The notes beneath the pieces were generated by a model. The model saw only the letters and a list, made by a program, of their open reading frames with translations. It ran no database searches and was not told where the DNA came from. DNA of 64,000 bases from assembly GCF_016863295.1 (NCBI RefSeq), contig NZ_BOOP01000004.1, forward strand, positions 62,001-126,000, given 5' to 3'. Of this stretch, positions 1 through 8,167 are shown piece after piece (positions within the stretch are counted from its first letter, which is position 1; the number at the start of each line of letters is the position of its first letter). The DNA comes from Planotetraspora phitsanulokensis (GTDB lineage Bacteria > Actinomycetota > Actinomycetes > Streptosporangiales > Streptosporangiaceae). Made by a program: the position numbers and the translations under genes.

Positions 1-2
1 AC

Positions 3-80
3 TGGTGGGATCGCGTGGATGAGCGGCATCAAATGAGTCAGGACCAAGCGCACACGCTTGCCGAAGCCGCGATAGCCTAG
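3..80 (+). CDS. Possible C-terminal tail of a truncated gene
   Basis: Frame 3 is open from the window edge for 25 codons and stops at TAG 78-80. The encoded tail is charged, contains WWDRVDERH and reads like protein. It is too short to assign to a family. From 81 to 315 I see no coding signal. Confidence 0.25.
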   Translation, partial: WWDRVDERHQMSQDQAHTLAEAAIA

Positions 81-315
81 TTTGGACGGAATCGTCCTAT
101 TAGCTCCTGGTCGACGGATCGACCGAACTCATCGGGCCAACCACCCACCGCAACTCGAGGACGGAGCACGCAGGAGCCATCAGCCGCGGAACCGACTGCG
201 CCGATGCTGGGGTAAGACGGCGCAACGGATCTGACACTAACCAGGCGGAACAACCGTTCACGCAGCTGCGCACGGACGGATCGTTCTGACCGGTCGTACG
301 GACAATTTCTTGTAG

Positions 316-657
316 GGGATTTCTGACGTCGATGACACCATCCGCCGCCTCTCCGCTTACGCGGAGGCAGGAGCTGACCTCCTCTACGCACCGAACCTGC
401 CAGACAGGGCCTCCATCAGCGCAGTCATCAGGGCTGTCGCCCCCAAGCCGGTCAACGTCCTCGTCAGCCCCCAAGATGCGGCTACCCACGCGGAACTCCA
501 GACGATCGGTGTCCGCCGGATCAGCCTTGGGGTCGACCCGTACACGCACGCCCTCGCGGCTACACAGGCGGCTGCGGCGAAGCGTGCGAAGGGAGACCTG
601 ACGGCACTCGCATCAAATCTCAACTTCGGCCACATCATCGACCTCATCAAGGGCTAA
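316..657 (+). pseudogene. C-terminal remnant of an isocitrate lyase/PEP mutase-family protein
   Basis: The frame opens after a TAG at 313-315 and runs to TAA 655-657. It has no start codon at its head and no upstream part of the gene. The translated segment contains AYAEAGADLLYAPNL, then a KPVNVLVSP strand, then GVRRISLGVDPYTHAL. This order matches the last strands and helices of the PEP mutase/isocitrate lyase TIM barrel. The family is normally about 250-280 residues, so well over half is missing, including the metal-binding and catalytic loops. The remnant is probably non-functional. An alternative is a frameshifted gene whose 5' part has decayed beyond recognition in 1-315. Confidence 0.7.
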
Positions 658-802
658 CACGGCCGCGCAGCCGCGCACTGGGCCCATGGAGCCAGATCGC
701 AACGTGAGCTGTTTTGAATGCCCGCGTGACTCGCGCAGATACACCCTCGGGTGCTTACAGAGCGGAGCCCGGTCAGGAGCAAGCGATGAGTAAGGAGAAC
801 AC

Positions 803-2098
803 ATGATCCAAAACGAAGAGGCGACGGCGACACACCGCGCACCGCGGGTGCGCGTGGTCGCGGCATCGTCGTGCGCCGCGGCCGTCCCGACCCAGCTTGC
901 AGCCGCCCGCGCTGCCACCGCTGCTGCGGAGCCCGGTAGCAGGCGGGGCTGGGCGTCCGTCGGTGCGGTCGCGCTCGGCGCGTTCGTCGTCGTCATGACG
1001 GAGACGCTGCCGGTGGGGCTGCTGCCGCAGATCGCCGACGGACTGCATGTCTCGCTCGGCCTCGCAGGGCTGATGGTGCTCGTGCCGGGCTTCAGCGCCG
1101 CGGTGTCGGCGCCGCCGTTCTTCCTCTGCTCCGGCCGCTTCAACCGGCGCTCGGTCATTCTCGTCCTGTGTCTAACGGTGCTGGTGTCGAACGCGGTCGT
1201 CGCGGTGGCGCCGAACTTCGTCCTGGTGCTGATCGCCCGTATGCTCTTCGGCGCCGCCCTCGGAGCCTTCTGGACCGTGGTCGCACCGGTCGGACCCAAG
1301 TTGGTGGGCCCGGCCGGCGGAACTCGCGCCATCACCATCATCGCGGCCGGTATTTCGGGTGGGACGGTGGTGGGGCTGCCTGCGGGACAGTTCCTCGGCA
1401 ACCTCGTCGGCTGGCGTCCCACTTTCGCCATTGCGGCGGCGGCAACACTGCTTATCGTGGTTGTGCAGACGGTCCTGCTGCCGGGTATTCCGCCGGACGG
1501 GCGTACGCACCTGCGTGATCTCGTGGGAGTCGTGACGCGGCGGGCCGCCCGGTTTGGGATGGCAGCGGGCGCGATGGTGTTCATCGGACAGTTCGCCGCC
1601 TGGACCTATGTCACCCCGTTCCTGATGGACCACACGCATTTGTCCAGCGGCGTGATCTCCCTGCTGTACGTCATCTACGGCTGCGGTGGCATCGTCGGTT
1701 CACTCGTCGCCGGATCGCTGTTCAAGCGCGGAGTGATCGGCAGCTTCGCCGGGGCGGCGACGGTGGTGGCAGCGCTGCTCATCGGGCTGGCGAGCGCGGG
1801 CACCTTACCCTGGCTGGCTGGCCTGTTGCTCGTGCTGTGGGGTTTGGTCTGGGGAATCGTGAACCCGGGAACGCTGGTCTGGATGCTCGACTCGGCCCCG
1901 GAAACCCCGGAAGCCGCGTCTGCGGTGAATGTGACGAACCTTCAGATAGCCCTGGCGGCAGGGTCCGGCCTCGGCGCGATCCTTGTTTCGTCGACCACCT
2001 TGCAGACGGTGTTCCTCACGGCGGGCTTCACCGTCCTTGCCTCCGCCGTGCTCGCCGCGGTGGCGGCGCGGTTCATAACACTCGCCCGGAGGGAATGA
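803..2098 (+). CDS. MFS transporter, drug/sugar efflux type
   Basis: A 431-residue integral membrane protein of the major facilitator superfamily, with about 12 hydrophobic helices beginning near residue 55. The first helix carries the ETLPVGLLPQIA signature common in AraJ/CmlR-like efflux permeases, and a long cytoplasmic N-terminus of about 50 residues precedes it. The likely role is proton-driven export of a sugar or drug across the plasma membrane; the substrate cannot be read from sequence. AAGGAG sits 6 nt before the ATG at 803, which supports this start. The gene stands alone, with no adjacent regulator in the same orientation. Confidence 0.85.
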   Translation: MIQNEEATATHRAPRVRVVAASSCAAAVPTQLAAARAATAAAEPGSRRGWASVGAVALGAFVVVMTETLPVGLLPQIADGLHVSLGLAGLMVLVPGFSAAVSAPPFFLCSGRFNRRSVILVLCLTVLVSNAVVAVAPNFVLVLIARMLFGAALGAFWTVVAPVGPKLVGPAGGTRAITIIAAGISGGTVVGLPAGQFLGNLVGWRPTFAIAAAATLLIVVVQTVLLPGIPPDGRTHLRDLVGVVTRRAARFGMAAGAMVFIGQFAAWTYVTPFLMDHTHLSSGVISLLYVIYGCGGIVGSLVAGSLFKRGVIGSFAGAATVVAALLIGLASAGTLPWLAGLLLVLWGLVWGIVNPGTLVWMLDSAPETPEAASAVNVTNLQIALAAGSGLGAILVSSTTLQTVFLTAGFTVLASAVLAAVAARFITLARRE

Positions 2099-2270
2099 GA
2101 AGACCGGAGCGAGGCAGGGGGTGGCCGGGCGCTCAGAGCCCCGGGCGCACTCGGCGCTCTTGAGAGCCACAGTGATCGGGCTCGCTGAGACTTCATCCGG
2201 GGCAGTCAGGAAGGTAGTCCCGACGGGTCATTCGCCCTTGGGAAATCTGCTTGACCCACCAAAACGACTC

Positions 2271-2370
2271 CATGATCATGCACGTCCATGCCTCCCGTAC
2301 ACCCTGTGCATGATCACGACCCGCATCGCGGCCGGCCGAGGGCACTGTCACCGAAGGCGTGCATGATCAC
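2271..2370. repeat. Three copies of a GCATGATCAC intergenic motif
   Basis: GCATGATCAC occurs exactly at 2308-2317 and 2361-2370. A closely related copy in opposite orientation, CATGATCATGCACG, lies at 2271-2284. All are in the gap between the MFS gene and the TetR gene, and the last overlaps the tail of the TetR gene. The core TGATCA is self-complementary. Further copies at 4757, 18335 and 18388 suggest a recurrent genomic element rather than an operator of one regulator. Confidence 0.6.
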
Positions 2371-3080
2371 GCCGGAGGGGTGGTGAGGAGGTTGGTGATT
2401 TCCCCCTCATACAACGGGGTGGGATCGAGGCCCATGGACGCGAAGTTGCCTTCGATCTCGAGGCTGACCAGGCCGTGCAGCCGGGCCCACAACGTCGTCG
2501 CCCGGACGGCGATCACCGCGGCGGCGCCCGGCATCCCCCGGCCGGCCGCCCACTCGGCCAGCGGAGCCTCCAGCTCCCCTCCCGCCACCGGCCCTTCGGC
2601 GGCGATTCCCTCCAGCACCTCCACGGCGACGTTCATCGCGATCTGCGACGCCTGGACCAGCGGCTCGGAATGCGCGTCGTAGCCGTACAGCGGCGCCCTA
2701 AACAACAGCCGGTAGCGGTGGGGCTCCTCCAGCGCCCATGCGCGATAGGCCTTCGCCAGCGCCCGCAGCCGGTCAGCCGGGTCCTTCCACGCACCCGCCG
2801 TCGCGGCCTCGCAGGCCGCGGCGAGATCCCGGTACGCGTCGACGACGAGGTCCGTGAGCAGGGCGTCCCTGTTGGCGAAGTACCGATACAAGGCAGGCCC
2901 TGACACCCCGAGGACCTTCGCGACGGCGTTCAGCGACAACGCCTGCGGTCCGCCGTCGGCGAGCTGGCGGAGCGCCACCTGCTTGATCTCGTCCCGCACC
3001 TGAGCGCGAAACCGGCCGCGCAACCCCGGTCCACCGGCGTGCGCCCGTCCGTCCACCTCGATCCCTCCCGGGCTTGACAT
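2367..3080 (-). CDS. TetR/AcrR family transcriptional regulator
   Basis: A DNA-binding repressor of about 237 residues. The N-terminal helix-turn-helix contains LSLNAVAKVLGVSGPALYRYF, the classic TetR recognition region, and a TetR_C ligand domain follows (HRYRLLFRAP). An in-frame extension upstream would run through the promoter, so the ATG at 3080 is preferred. The gene is divergent from the oxidoreductase at 3146. The 65-bp gap holds a perfect 10-bp palindrome, so it probably represses itself and that pair. Confidence 0.85.
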   Translation of the reverse strand: MSSPGGIEVDGRAHAGGPGLRGRFRAQVRDEIKQVALRQLADGGPQALSLNAVAKVLGVSGPALYRYFANRDALLTDLVVDAYRDLAAACEAATAGAWKDPADRLRALAKAYRAWALEEPHRYRLLFRAPLYGYDAHSEPLVQASQIAMNVAVEVLEGIAAEGPVAGGELEAPLAEWAAGRGMPGAAAVIAVRATTLWARLHGLVSLEIEGNFASMGLDPTPLYEGEITNLLTTPPA

Positions 3081-3095
3081 GAACCGTACCGTACT

Positions 3096-3130
3096 AGTTA
3101 TAACTTCTAACATACGCATGAAGCTATAAC
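3096..3130. promoter_or_regulatory. Putative TetR operator between divergent genes
   Basis: AGTTATAACT at 3096-3105 is a perfect 10-bp palindrome, and a related half, CTATAAC, lies at 3124-3130. The AT-rich site sits between the TetR gene and the oxidoreductase operon, where an autoregulatory TetR operator is expected. Binding is inferred, not shown. Confidence 0.5.
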
Positions 3131-3145
3131 GCGGAAGGTGATGAC

Positions 3146-4249
3146 GTGCGAGCCACCGAAGTCGTGCTTCCGGCCATCGGCGAGCCGGAGTCCATGCAGT
3201 TACGGACCAGGGAGTTGCCGGACCTCCAGGCGGGTCAGGCCCTCATCCAGGTCGAGGCGAGCGGCGTGTCCTTCGCCGAGCAGCAGATGCGGCGAGGCAA
3301 GTACTACGACCAGCCCGCCTTCCCGTTCGTCCCCGGCTACGACCTGGTCGGAATCGTCGAGGCCCTCGGCGACGGCCCGGCCGCCCCCGGCGCCGGCATC
3401 TCGGTAGGCAGCCGCGTCGCCGCTCTGACGAAGATCGGCGGCTGGGCCGACCGCGTCGTCCTCGACACCGCGGATCTGGTGGCCGTGCCGGACGGCGTGG
3501 ACGCGGCGGCGGCCGAGACGGTCGTGGTCAACGGCGTGACGGCCTGGCGCATGCTCCACCGCTCGGCTCATGTGCGGGCCGGCGACACGATCGTCGTCCT
3601 CGGGGCAAGCGGCGGGGTCGGATCAACACTCGTGCAACTGGCCGCGCACGCCGGGATCCGCGTGATCGGCACGGCCTCCCCCCGCAGCCACGACCGCGTC
3701 CGCGCGCTCGGCGCGATCCCGGTCGACTACAACGACGACGTGCCCGCACGGGTCCGCGAGATCGCCCCGGACGGCGTGGCCGCCGTGTTCGACCACGTCG
3801 GCGGCCCGGGCATCGTCGCCTCCTGGCGGATGCTCGCGCGCGGCGGCACCCTCCTCTCCTACGGCAGCGCGTCGACCCGCGATCTGCCCGGCAGCGGTCT
3901 GCTCACGGTGCTCAAACTGGTCGCCCGGCTGATGATCTGGAACGCGCTGCCGAACGGGCGTCACGCGTCGTTCTTCAACCTCTGGGCCGGCAAGGCCCGC
4001 CATCTCGGTCGCTACCGCGCGGACCTGCGCGCCGACCTCACGCAGGTGTTCACCCTGCTCGCCTCCGGCGACATCACCGCCCAGGTGGCCCGCGCCTTCC
4101 CCCTGGCCGACGCCGCGAAAGCCCTGCGCTACGCCGAGGCCGGCGGCTTCACCGGCAAGGTCGTCATCCTGCCCGGCACCGAGACCGCGAACCAGGCCGA
4201 ACCCCCGAGCCAGACCGAGACCCACGCCAGAATTGAGGAGACCTCATGA
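3146..4249 (+). CDS. Zinc-independent MDR/quinone oxidoreductase family protein
   Basis: A 367-residue medium-chain dehydrogenase/reductase of the quinone oxidoreductase class. The N-terminal GroES-like domain (GVSFAEQQMRRGKYY, FPFVPGYDLVG) is followed by a Rossmann NADPH-binding region with GASGGVGSTLVQLAA near residues 151-165. No structural zinc Cys cluster is present. The likely role is NADPH-dependent reduction of an enone or quinone, with unknown substrate. It starts at GTG 3146 after a GGAAGG-like site. Its stop overlaps the ATG of the next gene (ATGA), so the two are coupled and are probably both controlled by the divergent TetR. Confidence 0.85.
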   Translation: MRATEVVLPAIGEPESMQLRTRELPDLQAGQALIQVEASGVSFAEQQMRRGKYYDQPAFPFVPGYDLVGIVEALGDGPAAPGAGISVGSRVAALTKIGGWADRVVLDTADLVAVPDGVDAAAAETVVVNGVTAWRMLHRSAHVRAGDTIVVLGASGGVGSTLVQLAAHAGIRVIGTASPRSHDRVRALGAIPVDYNDDVPARVREIAPDGVAAVFDHVGGPGIVASWRMLARGGTLLSYGSASTRDLPGSGLLTVLKLVARLMIWNALPNGRHASFFNLWAGKARHLGRYRADLRADLTQVFTLLASGDITAQVARAFPLADAAKALRYAEAGGFTGKVVILPGTETANQAEPPSQTETHARIEETS

Positions 4250-4695
4250 CCATCCCGGCGACGATCGACCAGTCCGCTCCGGTGCTCTCCCACCACGATG
4301 TCGACATCCACGCGCCGATCGACACGGTCTGGCGGCTGCACACCGGCATCGACGCCTGGCCCACGTGGCATCCCGACATCACGGCCGCACGGCTCGACGG
4401 CGCCGTCGAGCCTGGCTCGTCGTTCACCTGGACCAGCTACGGCTTCACGGTCACGTCCACGATCTACGACGTGTCCGCGTGCTCCCGATTGTTGTGGGGC
4501 GGGACGGCCGACGGCATCACCGGCGTACACGAATGGCTCTTCGTCGAGACGCCCGGCGGAGTCCACGTCGCGACGAGCGAGTCCTTCGCGGGCGCGCCCG
4601 TCGAAGCCGATCCGGACACGATGCGATCGATGCTCGACATGTCCCTGCGGGCCTGGCTCGCGCGGCTCAAGGCCGCCGCCGAGCAGACCGTCTGA
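4246..4695 (+). CDS. SRPBCC-family (START/polyketide cyclase-like) protein
   Basis: A 149-residue protein of the SRPBCC helix-grip fold. The N-terminus shows the usual strand-helix (HDVDIHAPIDTVWRL...TWHPDI), and a long C-terminal helix carries SMLDMSLRAWLARLK. Such proteins bind a hydrophobic ligand in a cavity. The 4-bp overlap with the upstream oxidoreductase suggests a shared substrate or detoxification role under the TetR regulator at 2367. A GC-rich self-complementary run (CCCCCCGGGGGG) 30 nt after the stop may act as a terminator. Confidence 0.8.
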   Translation: MTIPATIDQSAPVLSHHDVDIHAPIDTVWRLHTGIDAWPTWHPDITAARLDGAVEPGSSFTWTSYGFTVTSTIYDVSACSRLLWGGTADGITGVHEWLFVETPGGVHVATSESFAGAPVEADPDTMRSMLDMSLRAWLARLKAAAEQTV

Positions 4696-4756
4696 GCACA
4701 GGTACGGCGATGCAACAGGCACCCCCCGGGGGGTCCTCCGAGGAACGCGAACCTGC

Positions 4757-4766
4757 GCATGATCAC
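4757..4766. repeat. GCATGATCAC motif copy
   Basis: An exact copy of the decamer also found at 2308, 2361, 18335 and 18388. Here it lies in the 80-bp space between two convergent genes, so a promoter role at this site is unlikely. Confidence 0.55.
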
Positions 4767-4776
4767 GCGGAAAAGG

Positions 4777-5547
4777 TCAGACGCGGAAGACGGTTACGCC
4801 TGCCTCGGTGAGACGAGCCGCGGCGTCATCGGACAGGCCGTCATCGGTGATCAGGGTGTCGATCGCGTCGATCGAGCAGATCCGCGCGAAGGCCCGGCGG
4901 CCGACCTTGGACGCGTCGGCGACGACCACCACCCGGGCGGCCCTCTCGATCAGCTGGCTGTTGACGCTCGCCTCACCCTCGTGATGGGCGGTGGCCCCCG
5001 CGTCGACGTCGATCGCGTCGACCCCGAGGAAGGCGATCTCTATCGCCACCTGGTCCAGCACACCCGACGCCAGCGGGCCGATCAGCTCATAGGACTGCGG
5101 CCGGGCCACTCCCCCGGTCACCACGATCTTCACGTGCTGGCGGACGGTCAGCTCCGCCGCGATGTTCAGCGCGTTGGTGACGATCGTGAAGCCGATCTCC
5201 GGATCCGCCGCCGTGGCCAGTGCCCGCGCGACCTCGGAGGTGGTCGTGCCGCCGTTCATCCCGACCACCGTGCCCGGCTCCACGAGGGCCGCGGCGGCCT
5301 TGGCGATCCGCTGCTTCTCCCCCGCGTGCCGGGCCGTCTTGTACCGCAGGGGCAGGTCGTAGCTCACGCTCTGGGTGACCGCGCCGCCGCGCGTCCGCAT
5401 CAGCAGTTGCTGGCCCGCCAGCTCGTCGAAGTCACGCCGGATCGTCGCGGTGGACACCTCCAGCGACTGCGCGGCCTGCTCGACCGACAACCGGCCCTCC
5501 TCCGCGAGGAGCTCGAGGATGGCGTTCCACCGCTCGTACCTGCTCAC
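4777..5547 (-). CDS. DeoR/AgaR-like transcriptional regulator of sugar catabolism
   Basis: A 256-residue DeoR-family repressor. The N-terminal winged helix (LSVEQAAQSLEVSTATIRRDFDEL, about residues 19-42) is followed by a sugar-phosphate sensor domain with the typical NGGTTT motif, IVTNALNIA and a FLGVDAID stretch. It is divergent from the SIS gene at 5741 and shares with it the promoter that bears the 47-bp element also found before the kinase/aldolase operon at 15162. Known relatives (AgaR, GatR, GlpR) respond to phosphorylated sugars. Tagatose or galactosamine phosphates are the likely inducer, by inference from the target genes. Confidence 0.85.
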   Translation of the reverse strand: MSRYERWNAILELLAEEGRLSVEQAAQSLEVSTATIRRDFDELAGQQLLMRTRGGAVTQSVSYDLPLRYKTARHAGEKQRIAKAAAALVEPGTVVGMNGGTTTSEVARALATAADPEIGFTIVTNALNIAAELTVRQHVKIVVTGGVARPQSYELIGPLASGVLDQVAIEIAFLGVDAIDVDAGATAHHEGEASVNSQLIERAARVVVVADASKVGRRAFARICSIDAIDTLITDDGLSDDAAARLTEAGVTVFRV

Positions 5548-5678
5548 CGTGCCTCACCCTGCCTGCTCACGCCGCCCACACCCCACCCCGTCCCGCTGGA
5601 TCTCGACCGTTCTCCGCACCGGCTCCGGCGTGCCCACCGCGCAACAGCCTGGCACACGCTGGAGACCCACCCCCAGAT

Positions 5679-5725
5679 CTGCACAAAGCTGTTCAATAAT
5701 GCTATGAAATATGCAGAAACGAACC
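5679..5725 (+). promoter_or_regulatory. 47-bp promoter/operator element, copy 1
   Basis: This stretch aligns without gaps to 15066-15112, with 38 of 47 identical bases by my count. Shared blocks include CTGCAC, TGCTATGAAA and GCAGAAA. The complement of the 3' half reads TTCGTTTCTGC...TTTCAT, reminiscent of the TTTCRTTTY repeats of AgaR boxes. It ends 15 nt before the ATG at 5741. It is the best candidate operator for the divergent DeoR regulator. Confidence 0.7.
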
Positions 5726-5740
5726 ATACCTGGAGGCGGC

Positions 5741-6619
5741 ATGACCACCTACACCGAGGCCGAGATCGCCTCACAACCGGACTGCTGGCGCGAGGTCGCC
5801 GGCGTTCCGGCCCAGGCCCTGCCCGCCCCGGGCGAACGCGTCGCCGTCGTCGGCTGCGGCACCTCGTGGTTCGTCGCCCAGAGCTACGCGGTCCTCCGCG
5901 AGCGCGCGGGGCACGGCGAGACCGACGCCTTCGCCGCCTCCGAGGTGCCGCTCGGGCGTCCGTACGACCGCGTGGTCGCCCTCACCCGGTCGGGGACCAC
6001 CACCGAGGTCCTCGATCTCCTGAGCCGGGCGAAGGAATCCGCCATCAGGACCACCGCCATCACCGCGGACGCGGACACGCCCGTGACCGGGCTGGCGGAC
6101 GAGACGATCGTCCTCGGCTTCGCCGACGAGCGGTCCGTGGTGCAGACCCGCTTCGCCACGACCCAGCTCGCCCTTCTCCGCATGCATCTCGGCGAGGACC
6201 TCACCTCCGTCATCGCGGACGCCGAGCACGCGCTGGCCGAGCCGCTTCCCGAGCCGCTCCTCGCCGCCGAGCAGTTCTCCTTCCTCGGCACCGGCTGGAC
6301 GTACGGCATCGCACAGGAGGCGGCGCTGAAGATGCGGGAGGCGTGCCGGGCGTGGACCGAGGCCTACCTGGCCATGGAGTACCGCCACGGCCCCATCGCC
6401 ATCGCGGAGCCGGGCCGGATCACCTGGATGCTCGGGACCGCCCCCAGCGGGTTGCGCGACCAGGTCGAGGCCACCGGCGGCACACTCCTCGAATCGACCC
6501 TCGACCCCATGGCCGAGCTCGTCCGCGTTCAGCGGGTGGCCGTCGCGCGCGCCCACGCGGCCGGCCTCGATCCGGACCGGCCGCTGCACCTGACCCGGTC
6601 GGTCATCCTCCCGGCCTGA
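5741..6619 (+). CDS. SIS-domain sugar-phosphate isomerase/deaminase (AgaS-like)
   Basis: A 292-residue protein with two sugar-isomerase (SIS) domains like the isomerase half of GlmS. Visible are VVGCGTSW near residue 35, the phosphate-binding loop LTRSGTTTEV near residue 85, and a second domain with LGTGWTYGIAQEAALKMREA and EYRHGPIAI. The family includes AgaS, which turns galactosamine-6-phosphate into tagatose-6-phosphate plus ammonia. The neighbouring DeoR regulator and the co-regulated tagatose-type kinase and aldolase favour that reaction over a GlcN-6-P one. GGAGG lies 7 nt before ATG 5741. An upstream in-frame ATG at 5711 falls inside the operator and is rejected. Confidence 0.8.
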   Translation: MTTYTEAEIASQPDCWREVAGVPAQALPAPGERVAVVGCGTSWFVAQSYAVLRERAGHGETDAFAASEVPLGRPYDRVVALTRSGTTTEVLDLLSRAKESAIRTTAITADADTPVTGLADETIVLGFADERSVVQTRFATTQLALLRMHLGEDLTSVIADAEHALAEPLPEPLLAAEQFSFLGTGWTYGIAQEAALKMREACRAWTEAYLAMEYRHGPIAIAEPGRITWMLGTAPSGLRDQVEATGGTLLESTLDPMAELVRVQRVAVARAHAAGLDPDRPLHLTRSVILPA

Positions 6620-6638
6620 CCCCGCACGCGGCCGCGTC

Positions 6639-7217
6639 TCACGAGGACGCGGCCCCGTCTTCCGCGAGCAGTCGCCGTACGGCGTCGACGACGGTCCACC
6701 TGCGGCGCTCGCGGTCGGCGGAGGCGTTCTTGCCCAGCTCGGGGGTGACCGAGGACCACGCCCCGGCTGTCGCGATGACCAGCGTCAGGATCTCGGCGGG
6801 CGAGTAGCGAGTGGGCACCACGCCGTCCCGCTGTGCCCGCGCCACCTTCTCGAGCTTGTTCGTGTTGGACGCCACGATGGCCTGGAGCGGGGCGCCCTGC
6901 GGGCGCTCCAGCCGGTACCAGGTGGCCAGGCGCACGGTCGCGGGATCGTCCTCATAACGGTCGAACAACCGCCCGGCGTACCCCGGCAGGTCCTCGGCGT
7001 CGAACGGCACACGCTCGATGGTCGCCGCGACGAGGGCGGTGAAGACCGCGTCGAACAGCTGGTCCTTGTTGCCGAAGTACGCGTAGATCATCGCCTTGTT
7101 GCACCCGGCGGCCTCGGCGATGCGATCGACCCTGGCGCCGGCGATGCCGAGCGCGGCGAACTCGGCGGCCGCCGCCTCCAGTAGCCGTTTCCTGGTCAGA
7201 TCCGCGTCCCGCGCCAT
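6639..7217 (-). CDS. TetR/AcrR family transcriptional regulator
   Basis: A 192-residue TetR-family repressor with the N-terminal HTH segment GARVDRIAEAAGCNKAMIYAYFGNKDQL and a variable ligand-binding C-terminus. It is divergent from the SDR at 7330. Two identical 12-bp sites (7244 and 7296) lie in the shared promoter region, so autoregulation and control of the SDR are likely. Confidence 0.85.
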   Translation of the reverse strand: MARDADLTRKRLLEAAAAEFAALGIAGARVDRIAEAAGCNKAMIYAYFGNKDQLFDAVFTALVAATIERVPFDAEDLPGYAGRLFDRYEDDPATVRLATWYRLERPQGAPLQAIVASNTNKLEKVARAQRDGVVPTRYSPAEILTLVIATAGAWSSVTPELGKNASADRERRRWTVVDAVRRLLAEDGAASS

Positions 7218-7243
7218 GCCGTGAGCCTACCACTGAAGCAACT

Positions 7244-7307
7244 AACCAGTCAGTTGACATATCCGCCCGCCGAGTGTTTCTCTATGCATGTATCCAACCA
7301 GTCAGTT
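7244..7307. promoter_or_regulatory. Pair of 12-bp direct repeats, putative TetR operators
   Basis: AACCAGTCAGTT occurs at 7244-7255 and again at 7296-7307, 52 bp apart. Each overlaps a short dyad around ACTGACTGGTT. The pair sits between the divergent TetR and SDR genes. This is the usual arrangement for a TetR regulator with one site per promoter. Confidence 0.6.
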
Positions 7308-7329
7308 AGTTACGCAAGAGGGAACACCC

Positions 7330-8163
7330 ATGACCAGGACCTGGCTCATCACCGGCAGCTCCCGCGGCTTCGGCCGAGAGCTGGCCAAGGCGGCGCTCGA
7401 TGACGGCGACAAGGTCGTCGCGACCGCCCGCAGGCCGGAGCAGCTCGACGATCTCGTGAAGGAGTACGGCGACGCCGTACGGGCCATCGCGCTCGACGTC
7501 ACCGACGCCGCCGCGGCCCACGCGGCCGTGCGGACGGCGGTGGACGAGTTCGGGCGGCTCGACGTCGTCGTGAACAACGCCGGCTACGCCAACAGCGCCT
7601 CCATCGAGGACTTCACCGACGACGACTTCCGCGCGCAGATCGAGACGAACCTGTTCGGCGTGGTCAACGTCACCAGGGCGGCCCTGCCCGTGCTGCGCGG
7701 GCAGCGCTCGGGCCACTTCATCCAGTTCTCCTCCATCGGCGGACGCGTGGGCGGCACGCCGGGCATGGGCGCGTACCAGACCGCCAAGTGGGGGGTCGAA
7801 GGCTTCTCTGAAGTCCTCAGCAACGAGGTGAAGCCGTTCGGGGTCAAGGTCACCATCATCGAGCCGAGCGGCTTCCGCACCGACTGGGGCGGCTCGTCCA
7901 TGCGGACCCCGCCGGTGAGCCCCGACTACGACGAGACGGTCGGCGCGTTCAACCGCTACCGGGAGTCGACCGCGCACGAGTGGCCGGGCGACCCCGCCAG
8001 GGCGGCCAGGATCATCCTCGACGTCGTGCGGCTGGACGAGCCGCCGCTGCGCCTCCTGCTCGGCGCGCGCGCGGTCGAGATGGCCGCGGAGGCGTCCCGG
8101 GTACGCGCGGCGGAGGCCGAGAAGTGGGCCGACGTCAGCCGGTCCGCCGACTTCCCCTCCTGA
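7330..8163 (+). CDS. Short-chain dehydrogenase/reductase
   Basis: A 277-residue classical SDR: TGSSRGFG at the nucleotide-binding loop (about residues 8-15), NNAG near residue 80, catalytic Ser in FSSIGG and the YQTAK pair near residue 150. The arginine-rich start (ATARR) suggests NADP(H). It starts at ATG 7330 after an AGAGGGA site; the earlier in-frame ATG lies within the operator repeat. It is probably induced when the divergent TetR is released. The stop falls in the palindrome TGACCGGTCA, which also contains the stop of the convergent VWA gene. Confidence 0.85.
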   Translation: MTRTWLITGSSRGFGRELAKAALDDGDKVVATARRPEQLDDLVKEYGDAVRAIALDVTDAAAAHAAVRTAVDEFGRLDVVVNNAGYANSASIEDFTDDDFRAQIETNLFGVVNVTRAALPVLRGQRSGHFIQFSSIGGRVGGTPGMGAYQTAKWGVEGFSEVLSNEVKPFGVKVTIIEPSGFRTDWGGSSMRTPPVSPDYDETVGAFNRYRESTAHEWPGDPARAARIILDVVRLDEPPLRLLLGARAVEMAAEASRVRAAEAEKWADVSRSADFPS

Positions 8164-8167
8164 CCGG

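Noticed and set aside
4759-6807. 682-codon plus-strand frame
   Set aside because: It crosses the DeoR and SIS genes in other frames and has Arg/His/Gly-rich shadow composition.
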